From assembly GCA_017461005.1 (NCBI GenBank), contig JAFTZU010000085.1:62001-126000 (forward strand): a stretch of DNA of 64,000 nucleotides. The letters are read 5' to 3'. Below, piece after piece: positions 56,334 through 64,000 of this stretch. Below the pieces are notes generated by a model that worked only from the letters and a program-made list of their open reading frames with translations, ran no database searches and was not told where the DNA came from. Source of the stretch: Clostridia bacterium. Lineage in GTDB: Bacteria > Bacillota > Clostridia > Oscillospirales > Acutalibacteraceae. The position numbers were made by a program, and so were the translations under genes. Positions within the stretch are counted from its first letter, which is position 1. Each line of letters starts with the position of its first letter.

Positions 56334-57508
56334 TCAGCCGCCGATGTCAGCGGGGTCCTGCGTGGTCGCAGTCGTCGCTGTTCCGGACGTGGTCGTCGTG
56401 CCCGTACCGGTCGTTCCGGTGCCGGAAGCTCCCGTCGTGGTCGTCGTGGTGGTCATCGTCGTGGCACCGCCCTCCGAGAAGTACGCCTTCCCTTCGATGG
56501 AGAGGTCGATCGTGCCCTTCTGTTCGGTGCTGACTTTGTTCTGTTCCTCGAGGACTTTGGCGCACATCGCGGCCTTTCGGTCAAGGCCGGAGGCGGAGCC
56601 CAGCAGGATCGTGATGCGCTGCTGGTAGGTCAGACGGATATCGGTGATCTTCGTGAGGTCGACAGCCGTGATGTCCTTGACGCCCCACCGGTCCATCGCC
56701 GCCCGGATCTCCTTGTAGGTCTCGAACACTTTCGCGTTGCTCGCCTTCAGCGGATACCCGACTTTGGCCTCTTTGACCTTGACGCCGGTGATGACCGTGA
56801 CCGAAGCGTCTGCCCCGAGGAGGTCTTCCCGCCCGCGATGTCCTGCGGCGCCGTCACCGTCGAGGGGTCGACGATCATGCCGTTCTCATCGGTGACCGGT
56901 TCGGTCTGGACGGTCGTGGTCGTGGTAGTCGTGGTGACCGTCGTGGTCGTCGTGGACTTTTCGGTGGTCTTTTTCTGTGTTTTCTTCGGCGATGCGTCCG
57001 CCTTCTTCTTTGCCTGCCGTTCCACGAGGGAATTCAGAGCATCGATATTGTTCGCGGTCGCCAGGACCTTGTTGCTTTCGTTGAGGACGATGAACTTGTC
57101 ATTGTACTTCACCGCCGCCGTGATGGTGCTGTCTTCGACGAAGACTTTGACCTTGCTCGGGAAACTGCGCTTCACGATGATCTCACCGGTGTAGGGCAGT
57201 TTCGTGCTGATGCGGTCGACGGCCTTTTCCCGGTTCAGGAGGAACAGGCTGTCCCCCTCCTCGATGCCGCTGGCGTCGCGGATCTGCGCTGCGCTGTACT
57301 GGGACTTCGACGCGTCCACTTCCACCGCCGTCACCTTGAAGAAAACGGTCAGGGAGAGGATGACGGCAACGACGACACCGACCGCGACGAGGATGATGAT
57401 CCACATCGCCTTTTTCCGGCTCTTCTGCCGTTCCAGTTCCTGGCGGTTCTCCCGGCGGAGTTCTTCCCGGGACTTGGCCGACGCTTTGCCCCGTTTCGGT
57501 TTAGCCAT
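56334..57508 (-). pseudogene. divIB: divIB/ftsQ cell division protein gene, interrupted by a one-base frameshift
   Basis: The first part (57508 down to about 56831) encodes a basic N-terminus, a membrane segment (35-57) and a POTRA domain (VTAVEVDASKSQYSAAQIRDAS onward, about 59-125), then a Thr-rich insertion. At 56825-56834 the frame is lost. The rest of the beta domain (DLLGADASVTVITGVKVKEAKVGYPL and on to TIDLSIEGKAYFSEGG) continues in the -1 frame to a TGA near 56334, with a Thr/Gly-rich tail. One extra G in the GGGCGGG run would restore about 390 residues. This is either a sequencing or assembly error, a true mutation, or less likely recoding. The start overlaps murG by 8 nt and has GGGAGG upstream. 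Confidence 0.85.
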
Positions 57509-58649
57509 GGTCTTCCTCCCCGGCATGTGCTTTGGCGAGGTCCATGAGGTTCCCGGCGATCCGTTCGGTCGCGTCGAGGATGGCCATGGCTCTCGCGTTC
57601 GCTTCGATGGTCCGGATCCGTTCGGGGTCGTTCACCAGAGACTCGGTGGCCTCAAAGAGGGTGTCCCCCGTCAGGTCTTTCTGCTCGATGATGAGGGCGG
57701 CGTCCCGGTCGACCAGTTCCATCGCGTTGTAATACTGATGGTTCTCGGCGACGTTCGGGGACGGGACGAGGATGGAAGCTTTGCCGAGGGCGCGGATCTC
57801 ATAGAGCGAGGAGGCGCCGGAGCGGCAGATGACGATGTCGGCTGCCGGCATGCAGACTTCCATGTCGTCGATGTATTCGCGGAGCGTGATGTTCCCGTAA
57901 TGAGAGGCATCGACTCCGAGTTCTCTCAGTTCGTCCGGGACGTACTGGCCGTACTGGCCGTACGCGTGGATGAAATAGAGCTTTTTGTTGTCTTTCTCTT
58001 TGGCGATGAGCTGGCACATCGCGTGGTTGATCGCGTCCGCTCCGAGGCTGCCGCCCATGGAGAGGATGAGGAGACGGTCATCGGGGATACCCAGCTTTTT
58101 GCGGCACTCCGCGCGGTCGGCAGCGACCATCTCGCCGCGGACCGGCAGGCCGGTGATGACCGGCGGGTTCTTGCACTCGATGCGTTTTTCGGCGTCTTCC
58201 GACGTCAGCATGACGACATCGACCATCTTGGCAAGGGCTTTATTGGTGATGCCCGGGTAGGCGTTCTGCTCATGGATGGCAGTGGGGACGCCCAGTTTGG
58301 CGGCGGCCCGGATGACCGGTCCGCTCACATAGCCGCCGAAACCGATGGCGGCGTCGGGCTGGTATTCTTTGATGAGTTTCTTCGCCTGGACACTGGAGGT
58401 GAACATCTTCACCAGAGCGGCGCTGTCCCGCTTGATGTTGTTCCAGGAGAGACCGCGGTAAAAGCCGCGGACGTCGATCGCCGTGAAGTCGAAGCCTGCC
58501 TGGGGCACGAGTCTCGTCTCCATGTGGTTCGGGGTGCCGACGAACAAGATCTCGACCTCGTCGCCGTACTCCTCGCGGATCTTCCCCGCCACAGCCAGTG
58601 CCGGATTGATGTGTCCGCCGGTACCACCGGTCGCAAATAATAATTTCAT
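57501..58649 (-). CDS. murG: UDP-GlcNAc:lipid I N-acetylglucosaminyltransferase MurG
   Basis: A 382-residue GT-B enzyme that makes lipid II at the cytoplasmic membrane face. The N-terminal GGTGGHINPALA loop, HEQNAYPG, and the C-terminal donor-site MGGSLGAD and RSGASSLYEI segments are all present. It lies 14 nt after ftsW and overlaps divIB. Confidence 0.97.
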   Translation of the reverse strand: MKLLFATGGTGGHINPALAVAGKIREEYGDEVEILFVGTPNHMETRLVPQAGFDFTAIDVRGFYRGLSWNNIKRDSAALVKMFTSSVQAKKLIKEYQPDAAIGFGGYVSGPVIRAAAKLGVPTAIHEQNAYPGITNKALAKMVDVVMLTSEDAEKRIECKNPPVITGLPVRGEMVAADRAECRKKLGIPDDRLLILSMGGSLGADAINHAMCQLIAKEKDNKKLYFIHAYGQYGQYVPDELRELGVDASHYGNITLREYIDDMEVCMPAADIVICRSGASSLYEIRALGKASILVPSPNVAENHQYYNAMELVDRDAALIIEQKDLTGDTLFEATESLVNDPERIRTIEANARAMAILDATERIAGNLMDLAKAHAGEEDHG

Positions 58650-58663
58650 AAGAGAGTTCCTCC

Positions 58664-59890
58664 TCAGATTTTCTTGAGTTTTGCGGTCCGGGAGACCGAG
58701 AGCACGACACCCATCTCAAAGATCAGCATGAGCAGCGAGGTGCCGCCGTAGCTGAAGAACGGGAGCGAGATGCCCGTGTTGGGCAGGACGTCGGTGACGA
58801 CGCCGATGTTGAGGGCTGCCTGCAGGCCGACCTGGAACACGATGCCCATCGCCAGCAGCGAGCCGAATATGTCTTTTGCCTTGATGCCGATGAGGAAACC
58901 GCGCCACACCAGCAGAGCGAACAGGATGACGATGAACAGCGCGCCGACGAATCCGAGTTCCTCGCAGATGATCGAGAAAATGAAGTCGTTCTGCGGTTCG
59001 GAGACGTAGAGCTGTTTCATCTTGGAGTTGCCGAGACCGACGCCGAAGAACCCTCCGGAGCCGATGGCGTAGATCGCCTGATTGGTCTGCCAGCGGACCC
59101 CCAGCGGGTCATAGTCCTTGTCGACCCAGGAGAGGATACGGGGCTGCGCGTGTTCCGGCAGGATCGACGGGTTCTTGACGACGACGATGACCAGGACGAC
59201 GAGCGCAACAGCGGCAACGACGAACCAGCGGTAGTTGAATCCGGCGAGGAACATCATCATGATGCCGAGGGCGAAGATGAGGAGCGTACCGGAAACGTGG
59301 TTCTCTTTATAGACCAGCGCGCAGGTGACGGCGAGGATGAGCAGGTACCACATCATGTGGACCGTCTTGGCCCGGATCTTGATGAGGCCTCTCCCCTGAT
59401 TGAACCCCTGTGCCCAGGAGGCGTCCGAAAGCGCGTTGGAGTTGATCTCTTTGAAGTGCCGGTCCATGTGGTACGCGAAGTACAGGATGATCGCGAACTT
59501 GGCGATCTCCGACGGCTGGAACGTGACCGGCCCTAAGGAGATCCACCGGTGGAAGTCTTCGAACCCCGCGGGCGGCGGTACCAGAAGGACCGCGACCAGC
59601 AGCGCGAAGGAGACCAGCAGGATCGGGACAGCCGCTTTCTTCAGGACATGGTAGTCGACGCTGGACATGACGGCCAGGACGCCGAGACCGAGGATCGCGA
59701 AGACGAGCTGCCGTTTGAAGTAGTAGAAGCTGTCGTTGAAATAGTAGTAGGAATACGACGAACTCGCCGAGAACATCATGATGAGTCCCAGCGTGATCAA
59801 TGCGATAACGATCATGAAAAACGGGATGTCCAGGCCGCCCCGGATCAGGAACCCGTGTTTCTGTTTAGGTTTCGCCTTCTGTTTCGCCAT
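58664..59890 (-). CDS. ftsW: SEDS peptidoglycan glycosyltransferase FtsW
   Basis: A 408-residue polytopic protein with about ten membrane segments. SEDS motifs include HRWISLGPVTFQPSEIAKFA, KENHVSGTLLIFALG, GLGNSKMKQLYVSEPQNDFIFSIICEELG positions and LPFFSYGGTSLL. It polymerises lipid II for septal wall together with its cognate PBP, here encoded three genes upstream. The family's murD, often between mraY and ftsW, is missing. Confidence 0.95.
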   Translation of the reverse strand: MAKQKAKPKQKHGFLIRGGLDIPFFMIVIALITLGLIMMFSASSSYSYYYFNDSFYYFKRQLVFAILGLGVLAVMSSVDYHVLKKAAVPILLVSFALLVAVLLVPPPAGFEDFHRWISLGPVTFQPSEIAKFAIILYFAYHMDRHFKEINSNALSDASWAQGFNQGRGLIKIRAKTVHMMWYLLILAVTCALVYKENHVSGTLLIFALGIMMMFLAGFNYRWFVVAAVALVVLVIVVVKNPSILPEHAQPRILSWVDKDYDPLGVRWQTNQAIYAIGSGGFFGVGLGNSKMKQLYVSEPQNDFIFSIICEELGFVGALFIVILFALLVWRGFLIGIKAKDIFGSLLAMGIVFQVGLQAALNIGVVTDVLPNTGISLPFFSYGGTSLLMLIFEMGVVLSVSRTAKLKKI

Positions 59891-59923
59891 AATTCGTTAA
59901 ACTCCTGATTGGTAAAGGTTTTC

Positions 59924-60994
59924 TCAGATGGACATCGGCATCCCGAAGTAGACGAGGATGCAGGCAAGGATGCCGCAGAGCAGGTTGACTGCCGCAAAGA
60001 CGTAGTTGATCTTCTCTTCGGACCAGCCGCTCTTTTCGAAGTGGTGGTGGATGGGAGCCATCTTGAAGAGACGCTTGCCGGTGGCGTCGGGGTCGGTCCG
60101 CTGCGCGATCTTTCTCGTGATCTTGAAGTAGAGGATCTGGATGACGTCCGACGCGCCCTCGACCACATAGATGAAGCCGGCGAGGAGCAGGATGAGCGGG
60201 CAGTTGATGGCATAGGCCAGTGCCACGATCATACCGCCGAGGAACATGGAGCCCGTGTCGCCCATGAAGCATTTGGCGGGGTGCCAGTTCCAGATGAGAT
60301 ATCCGGCACAGGCGCCTGCCAGAGCGGATGCGAGGATGGTGCCGCCGAGGCAGTGGACGAACGCGGCCATGACCGCGAAGGAAACGGCTGCCGTCGTCGT
60401 GACGGAAGCGCACAGGCCGTCGATGCCGTCCGTGAAGTTGACCGCGTTGACGGTCGCATACATGACGATGAACGTGAAGATGCAGAACACGAAGTTGTTG
60501 CCGTAGTCCCAGGTCCCGCCGAAGGGGATGTACATGTAGACATTGCCCGACAGGATGAGGGTGGCGATGTACGCCGCGCAGAGGAGCAGCTGAAGAAGGG
60601 TCTTCTGGATGACCGTCAGGCCTTCGTTCTGTTCCTTGCGGACCTTGATGTAGTCATCGGCGAACCCGATGAGGCCGAAGCCGAGGGCCATGATGAGGCC
60701 ACCGTAGATCTTCGCCTTTTCGGCACCGGCGACGAGGGATTCCCCGCCGACGAGGTCATAGCCCAGCGCTTTTGCGACGAGCACGACCACGAAGAAGGCG
60801 ACGGTCGTACCGATGATGAACATGAAACCGCCCATGGTGGGAGTCCCCTGTTTCTGTTTATGCCAGTTCGGTCCGATATCGAGAATGGTCTGACCGAATT
60901 TCAGTTTATGGAGCCAGGGCACCAGTTTGATGCCGAGAAGTGCGCTGAGGGCAAAGCCCAGGACAGCAGCGCTGATGACAGCTGCAAGTTTCAT
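59924..60994 (-). CDS. mraY: Phospho-N-acetylmuramoyl-pentapeptide transferase MraY
   Basis: A 356-residue membrane enzyme with ten segments that makes lipid I. The active-site aspartates lie in GFADDYIKV and NAVNFTDGIDGL, and the conserved C-terminal HHHFEKSGWSEEKI loop is present. It lies 35 nt after murF. Confidence 0.97.
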   Translation of the reverse strand: MKLAAVISAAVLGFALSALLGIKLVPWLHKLKFGQTILDIGPNWHKQKQGTPTMGGFMFIIGTTVAFFVVVLVAKALGYDLVGGESLVAGAEKAKIYGGLIMALGFGLIGFADDYIKVRKEQNEGLTVIQKTLLQLLLCAAYIATLILSGNVYMYIPFGGTWDYGNNFVFCIFTFIVMYATVNAVNFTDGIDGLCASVTTTAAVSFAVMAAFVHCLGGTILASALAGACAGYLIWNWHPAKCFMGDTGSMFLGGMIVALAYAINCPLILLLAGFIYVVEGASDVIQILYFKITRKIAQRTDPDATGKRLFKMAPIHHHFEKSGWSEEKINYVFAAVNLLCGILACILVYFGMPMSI

Positions 60995-61029
60995 GATGTT
61001 CTTCCTCGTTTCTCAAAAATATCTCTCGC

Positions 61030-62394
61030 TCAATCGTCCAGATTGTCGTAGATGTTCTGGATGATCTCTTCCATCTGCATGCCGCGGCTGCCCTTGACAG
61101 CGACGACATCACCGGGTTTCAGCATCCCGGTCAGCTTGGAGGTCAGGTCCGCCTTGTCCTGGAAGTCGAAGACGCGGAGCAATCCGTGTTCTCTCGCCGA
61201 CTGTGCGGCGAACTTCGACATGGGACCGTACGTGATGAGCAGGTCGACGCCCGCCTCGGCCATGTACTGCCCGGCCAGGGCATGGGCCTCTTCCGAGTAG
61301 TCACCGAGCTCCAGCATATCGCCGATGATGGCGATCTTCCGGCGGCCGGGAGCGCCCTTCAGCATCAGGGTCTCGGCCATGGCCTTCATGGAGTCGGGGC
61401 TCGCGTTGTAGCAGTCTTCGATGACCGTGACGCCGCCCTTCTCGACGACGTTCTCCCGCATGCCGGCGGGACGGTAGGCTTTCAGCGCCGCCGCGCAGTC
61501 TTCGAGGGGGATCTCCAGTTCGAGTCCCACGCCGATGGCGGCCAGCGCGTCGTAAACGTTGTGTTCACCGGTCGTCGGCAGTTCCACTCTGCAGCGGCCC
61601 TGTTTCGTGACGGCGGTGAAGACCGTGGAGTCATCGAGGTATTCGATGTCTTCGGCACGGATGTCGGCGTCCGGATCGTGGATCGCGAACCAGCGGATCT
61701 CATAGTCCGGCAGGTCCACGGTGGACAGCATGTCGTTGTCCTTGTTGAGGATCAGCGGGGACCCCGGTTTCATGCCGTCGAGCAGTTCGAGCTTCGCGGC
61801 GAGGATGCCCTCCCGGCTGCCGAGGTTCTCGATGTGGGAGACACCGACGTTGGTGATGACCCCGATGTCGGGAAGTGCCGTCTTCGAGAGCGTGGAGATC
61901 TCGCCCTTATGGTTCATGCCGAGTTCGAGGACCAGGGCGGTGTGTTCCGGTTCGAGCCGCAGCAGGACCTTCGGAAGGCCGATCTCGTTGTTCCAGTTTT
62001 TATAGGTCTTGTGTGCGTGGAACTTCGCGTTCAGGACACACCAGATCATCTCTTTGGTCGTCGTCTTCCCCACACTGCCGGTGAGGGCGACGACCGGGAT
62101 ATCATATTCCAGCCGGTACGACTTTGCAAGGTCTAAAAACGCTTTTGTCGTATCGGCCACTTTGACGGTCGGGACTTTGCAGCTCACATCTTTGTGGCAG
62201 AGGACGGCCGTAGCGCCCGCCTCCACGGCAGAGTCAATGAACTGATGACCGTCGAGCCGTTCGCCTTTGATGGCGATGAACAGGCTGCCCGGTCTCGCCT
62301 CCCGGTTGTCGATGACGACGGAGGTGACCTCCGCATGGCCGCTGGCGACACCGCCGGTGGCTTTTGCGATCTCTTCAGTAGTAAACGTTCTCAT
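61030..62394 (-). CDS. murF: UDP-MurNAc-tripeptide--D-Ala-D-Ala ligase MurF
   Basis: A 454-residue Mur ligase. It has the ATP loop TGSVGKTTTKEM (105-116), the central ELGMNHKGEI segment and a C-terminal domain with DCYNASPDSMKA. The family's first N-terminal domain for UDP-MurNAc is present. It completes the pentapeptide precursor that mraY uses. It lies between the PBP gene and mraY, 21 nt after the former. Confidence 0.96.
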   Translation of the reverse strand: MRTFTTEEIAKATGGVASGHAEVTSVVIDNREARPGSLFIAIKGERLDGHQFIDSAVEAGATAVLCHKDVSCKVPTVKVADTTKAFLDLAKSYRLEYDIPVVALTGSVGKTTTKEMIWCVLNAKFHAHKTYKNWNNEIGLPKVLLRLEPEHTALVLELGMNHKGEISTLSKTALPDIGVITNVGVSHIENLGSREGILAAKLELLDGMKPGSPLILNKDNDMLSTVDLPDYEIRWFAIHDPDADIRAEDIEYLDDSTVFTAVTKQGRCRVELPTTGEHNVYDALAAIGVGLELEIPLEDCAAALKAYRPAGMRENVVEKGGVTVIEDCYNASPDSMKAMAETLMLKGAPGRRKIAIIGDMLELGDYSEEAHALAGQYMAEAGVDLLITYGPMSKFAAQSAREHGLLRVFDFQDKADLTSKLTGMLKPGDVVAVKGSRGMQMEEIIQNIYDNLDD

Positions 62395-62415
62395 GGGATA
62401 TTGCTCCTTGCTGTA

Positions 62416-64000
62416 TCAGTCGGCATTGCCGGTATCTTCGATCTCCATCTCGGTGGTCGTGGTCATATAGGCCACGGTCACCGTCGAGCCGAGGGCGACT
62501 TTCGTGCCCTTGGAGATGCTCTGAGTGTAGGATGCGCCGGTGAAGTCGTTCGACGTGCCGACGATCTCGACGTTGAGGCCGGCCGCTCTCGCGGTGGACC
62601 TCGCCTGGCTGACCGTGAGGCCGGTCAGGTTCGGGACTTCGACGGTCTCACTGGCCTTCGCGCTCTTGGTGTAGAGGACGATGACGCCGTTCTGCGGGAT
62701 CAGTTTCCCGGCCTCAGGGTACTGGGCCTTGACCTTTTCCCCGTCGCCGATGACCCGGACCGTGTAACCGCTGGCACTCAGAGATTCCTGAGCCGCCGCG
62801 GCGGAGAGTCCGACGACGCTGGGCGTCTTGACGTCCTGCTGCGTTTTCTCATCGTCGCCGTATTCCGGCTCGATGTTGAGATAGCGGAGGGTGTTGCCGA
62901 TGACCTCGGCCGCCACGGGAGCCGCGGTCTTACCGCCGGTGAAGCTTCCGCTCTTCGGGTCGTCGATGATGATGATGACGGAGATCTCCGGGTCATCTGC
63001 CGGCGCGAAGCCGCAGAAGGAACCGATGTAGTCTTCCGTCGCGGTGGTCAGTTTTTCGGACGTTCCGGTCTTGCCGGCCACCTTGTAGCCGGTGACGGTG
63101 GCGTTCTTCGCCGTACCGTTCCTGACGACCTCCACCATCATCTGCGTGACGGTGTCGGCAGTCAGCTTGGAAACGACCTGTCGCTTGACGGTGGGTTTCG
63201 TGACCGAGACGACGTTGCCTTCGCTGTCGAGTTCCCTTGCCACGATGTAGGGCTGGACCAGTTTGCCGTCGTTGGCGATCGCGTTGATCGCGGTGCAGAC
63301 CTGGATCGGGGTGACCTGGAAGGACTGGCCGAAGGAACTCGAGGCGAGTTCGACGGGGCCCATGCGGTCTGCCGTGTAGTAAGTGACGCCGGGCTTCGGA
63401 GCCGCTTCTGCCGCGAGGTCGACACCGGTCGTCTCACCGAGGCCGAAGGCCTCGAAGTAGTTGCTGAATTTCTGGGAACCCAGGCGCTGTGCGACCTGGA
63501 TGTAGATCGGGTTGCAGGAGTTCATGAGGGAGGTCGTGAAGTCCTCGGAGCCGTGCCCCCTGCGGTTGGAGCAGTGGTACGTGATGTCCTTGACCTTGTA
63601 GCTGCCGCCGCAGACGAACATCTCGTCCGGGGTGACGACGCCCTCCTCGATGCCCGCTGCCGCCGTGATGCATTTGAAAACGGAGCCGGGTTCGTAGGTG
63701 TCGGTGATGGTCCGGTTCCTCCACTGGGCGAACAGTGCGGAAGTCGTGGCCTTGGCCCGTTCGTCATCGTTGGCGATCTGGTCCAGTTCCTCCTTGACGT
63801 CTGCCTTCGAGATCTTGTACGGGTCGTTGAGGTCATAGTCCGGCTGGCTGCTCATGGCGAGGATGGCGCCGGTCTTGACATCCATGACGATGCCGTAGCC
63901 GTAGGTGGCGTTCTGAGTCTCGACCGCATTGGACAGGGCCGAGTCGAGGTAATACTGGATGGCGTTGTCGATGGTCAGCTGGAGGCTCGTGCCTTCCTGG
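62416..64000 (-). CDS. Class B penicillin-binding protein with two PASTA domains (FtsI/SpoVD-like), N-terminus cut off
   Basis: The C-terminal 527 or so residues of a transpeptidase. The active-site SVFK is encoded at 63673-63684 (EPGSVFKC), followed by SCN in MNSCNPIY and KTG in VAGKTGTSEK. Two PASTA domains follow (TPSVVGLSAAAAQESL and VEVPNLTGLTVSQARS). The N-terminal membrane anchor lies outside the window. Gene position ahead of murF-mraY-ftsW argues for the division enzyme or its sporulation paralog SpoVD; the sequence alone cannot separate these. The last residues are acidic (TEMEIEDTGNAD). Confidence 0.93.
   Translation of the reverse strand, partial: QEGTSLQLTIDNAIQYYLDSALSNAVETQNATYGYGIVMDVKTGAILAMSSQPDYDLNDPYKISKADVKEELDQIANDDERAKATTSALFAQWRNRTITDTYEPGSVFKCITAAAGIEEGVVTPDEMFVCGGSYKVKDITYHCSNRRGHGSEDFTTSLMNSCNPIYIQVAQRLGSQKFSNYFEAFGLGETTGVDLAAEAAPKPGVTYYTADRMGPVELASSSFGQSFQVTPIQVCTAINAIANDGKLVQPYIVARELDSEGNVVSVTKPTVKRQVVSKLTADTVTQMMVEVVRNGTAKNATVTGYKVAGKTGTSEKLTTATEDYIGSFCGFAPADDPEISVIIIIDDPKSGSFTGGKTAAPVAAEVIGNTLRYLNIEPEYGDDEKTQQDVKTPSVVGLSAAAAQESLSASGYTVRVIGDGEKVKAQYPEAGKLIPQNGVIVLYTKSAKASETVEVPNLTGLTVSQARSTARAAGLNVEIVGTSNDFTGASYTQSISKGTKVALGSTVTVAYMTTTTEMEIEDTGNAD

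Noticed and set aside
56825..56834. Programmed -1 ribosomal frameshift in divIB
   Set aside because: No X-XXY-YYZ slippery heptamer in the zero frame and no obvious pseudoknot after it; a one-base indel is simpler, though not excluded by sequence alone.

Overview
The window reads as a stretch of core chromosome from a GC-rich Gram-positive bacterium of the class Clostridia, plausibly an Oscillospiraceae/Ruminococcaceae-type gut organism (lineage inferred, not proven). The clues are class 1B dihydroorotate dehydrogenase (PyrD plus PyrK) with a zinc-binding PyrI, type III glutamine synthetase followed by an ANTAR regulator, a Phe T-box in front of pheST, an IreB-family protein, a SigV/RsiV-like sigma and anti-sigma pair, a PASTA-domain penicillin-binding protein, and a division cluster without ftsA. 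Almost every gene lies on the minus strand. The exception is one plus-strand block, 49.3-53.8 kb (pheS-pheT-ireB-hypothetical). I see no tRNA, rRNA, CRISPR array, insertion sequence or prophage.

Layout in coordinate order: a partial TetR regulator (1-509); a large MacB-type ABC transporter sitting 14 nt behind a complete UMP operon (pyrC-K-D-F-E-B-I, 0.6-9.5 kb); a small unknown gene, DAHP synthase and der (9.6-12.3 kb); rpmF and yceD (12.4-13.1 kb); a small P-loop ATPase; an ANTAR regulator and glnN (13.7-16.5 kb); mutL, mutS and miaB (16.6-22.9 kb); the RsiV-like and SigV-like pair; a YdbC/PC4-like protein; cysK; then tuf, fusA, rpsG, rpsL, rpoC and rpoB (25.9-38.1 kb). Next comes an eight-gene run transcribed tmk-GNAT-DJ1-mltG-U32-dgt-dnaG-sigA (47.5 down to 38.5 kb), then nnr, the pheST block, yigZ, rpmE, ftsZ and part of the division and cell-wall cluster (divIB, murG, ftsW, mraY, murF and a PBP cut by the window edge).

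The control elements are clear. I can place about a dozen sigma-A promoters with 17-nt spacers, many intrinsic terminators and a Phe T-box. The most interesting regulatory signal is the 62-nt leader of glnN. It carries a terminator whose U-run abuts the ribosome-binding site, and an alternative pair of small hairpins whose loops have A at position 1 and G at position 4, the signature bound by ANTAR antiterminators. The gene just downstream of glnN encodes an ANTAR protein.

Other oddities: eight tandem 16-residue repeats in the transporter's extracellular domain; an EF-Tu with an insertion of about 11 residues and two unusual substitutions near the P-loop; a one-base frameshift in divIB/ftsQ; two palindromic MITE-like intergenic elements; a highly structured rpsL leader; a 15-codon leader ORF ahead of rpoB; and rpoBC placed next to sigA rather than behind rplJL.
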